A stretch of DNA of 31,553 bases from CAZIKB01 sp964539665 (GTDB taxonomy: Bacteria; Zhuqueibacterota; Zhuqueibacteria; Oceanimicrobiales; Oceanimicrobiaceae). Position 1 is the first letter of the stretch, and each line of letters opens with the position of its first letter. Below, one piece after another: positions 31,518-31,553 of this stretch. The position numbers and the translations under genes were made by a program. Location: assembly GCA_964539665.1 (NCBI GenBank), contig CAZIKB010000074.1, positions 1 to 31,553 on the forward strand, in the 5' to 3' direction. The notes beneath the pieces are model-generated. The model was given only the letters and a program-made list of their open reading frames with translations. It had not been told where the DNA came from and searched no databases.

Positions 31518-31553
31518 TTGTCATTCTGAGCGACCTTTGGGAGCGAAGAATCT
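31518..31553. repeat. Partial dispersed repeat (TCATTCTGAGCG...GAAGAATCT type)
   Basis: The last 36 bases contain TTGTCATTCTGAGCG, then GAGCGAAGAATCT, running off the window edge. ATTCT and AGAAT at the two ends are inverted, and GAGCGA occurs twice. From memory this phrase belongs to a dispersed intergenic repeat seen in many bacterial genomes. Only part of the copy is visible. Confidence 0.5.

Overview
The window looks like a low-GC, Gram-negative (two-membrane) bacterium. It carries a secreted β-barrel-like protein, two lipoproteins with clear lipoboxes, several Sec signal peptides, a long SppA, a TIGR03545/TIGR03546-type gene pair, and a sigma-54/PspF-type stress circuit. The mixture resembles the Calditrichota/KSB1 side of the FCB group, but that is an impression, not a demonstrated placement. 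No rRNA, tRNA, CRISPR array, transposase or phage gene was seen.

Layout. 1-1.5 kb: one intact stand-alone receiver (CheY-like) protein flanked on the same strand by two decayed receiver fragments. 1.5-4.7 kb: a minus-strand unit of ECF sigma factor, zinc-finger anti-sigma factor and an exported TPR/HEAT-repeat protein. 5-7.9 kb: a secreted S9 (prolyl-oligopeptidase family) peptidase. 8-10.2 kb: an orphan ABC ATPase with an altered signature motif, and an exported glycine-rich protein built of 16-residue repeats. 10.8-14.8 kb: an SDR oxidoreductase, the TIGR03546-like (DUF2062) membrane protein, the TIGR03545-like AsmA-type protein and a small outer-membrane barrel protein. 14.8-19.3 kb: a TPR/CsgG-like lipoprotein, SppA and a LysM membrane protein. 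19.7-22.8 kb: a second S9 peptidase broken by a single in-frame TAA, then a rhomboid protease, with a 107-nt nested hairpin between these convergent genes.

23-31.4 kb is the most interesting part: a co-directional envelope-stress cluster. Its order is PspF-like sigma-54 activator, a small unknown protein, PspA, a DUF4178 protein, a lipoprotein with an SGGFG tail, a tandem DUF350 membrane protein, a Uma2-type nuclease-fold protein, a membrane-anchored spermidine-synthase-like enzyme, a K+ channel with RCK domains and a J-domain protein. A consensus sigma-54 promoter (GG-N10-GC) with repeated TTGGCG sites upstream sits before the small protein and pspA. A good sigma-70 promoter sits before the DUF4178 gene. 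I infer a membrane-damage response in which PspA guards the bilayer while polyamine-type chemistry and K+ flux adjust membrane charge or potential.

Non-coding structure is unusually rich. Three intergenic loci carry imperfect inverted repeats built of roughly 8-bp phased units. There are several perfect operator-like palindromes, a structured GC-richer element before the second S9 gene, and at the right edge a partial copy of what looks like a dispersed TCATTCTGAGCG...GAAGAATCT repeat.
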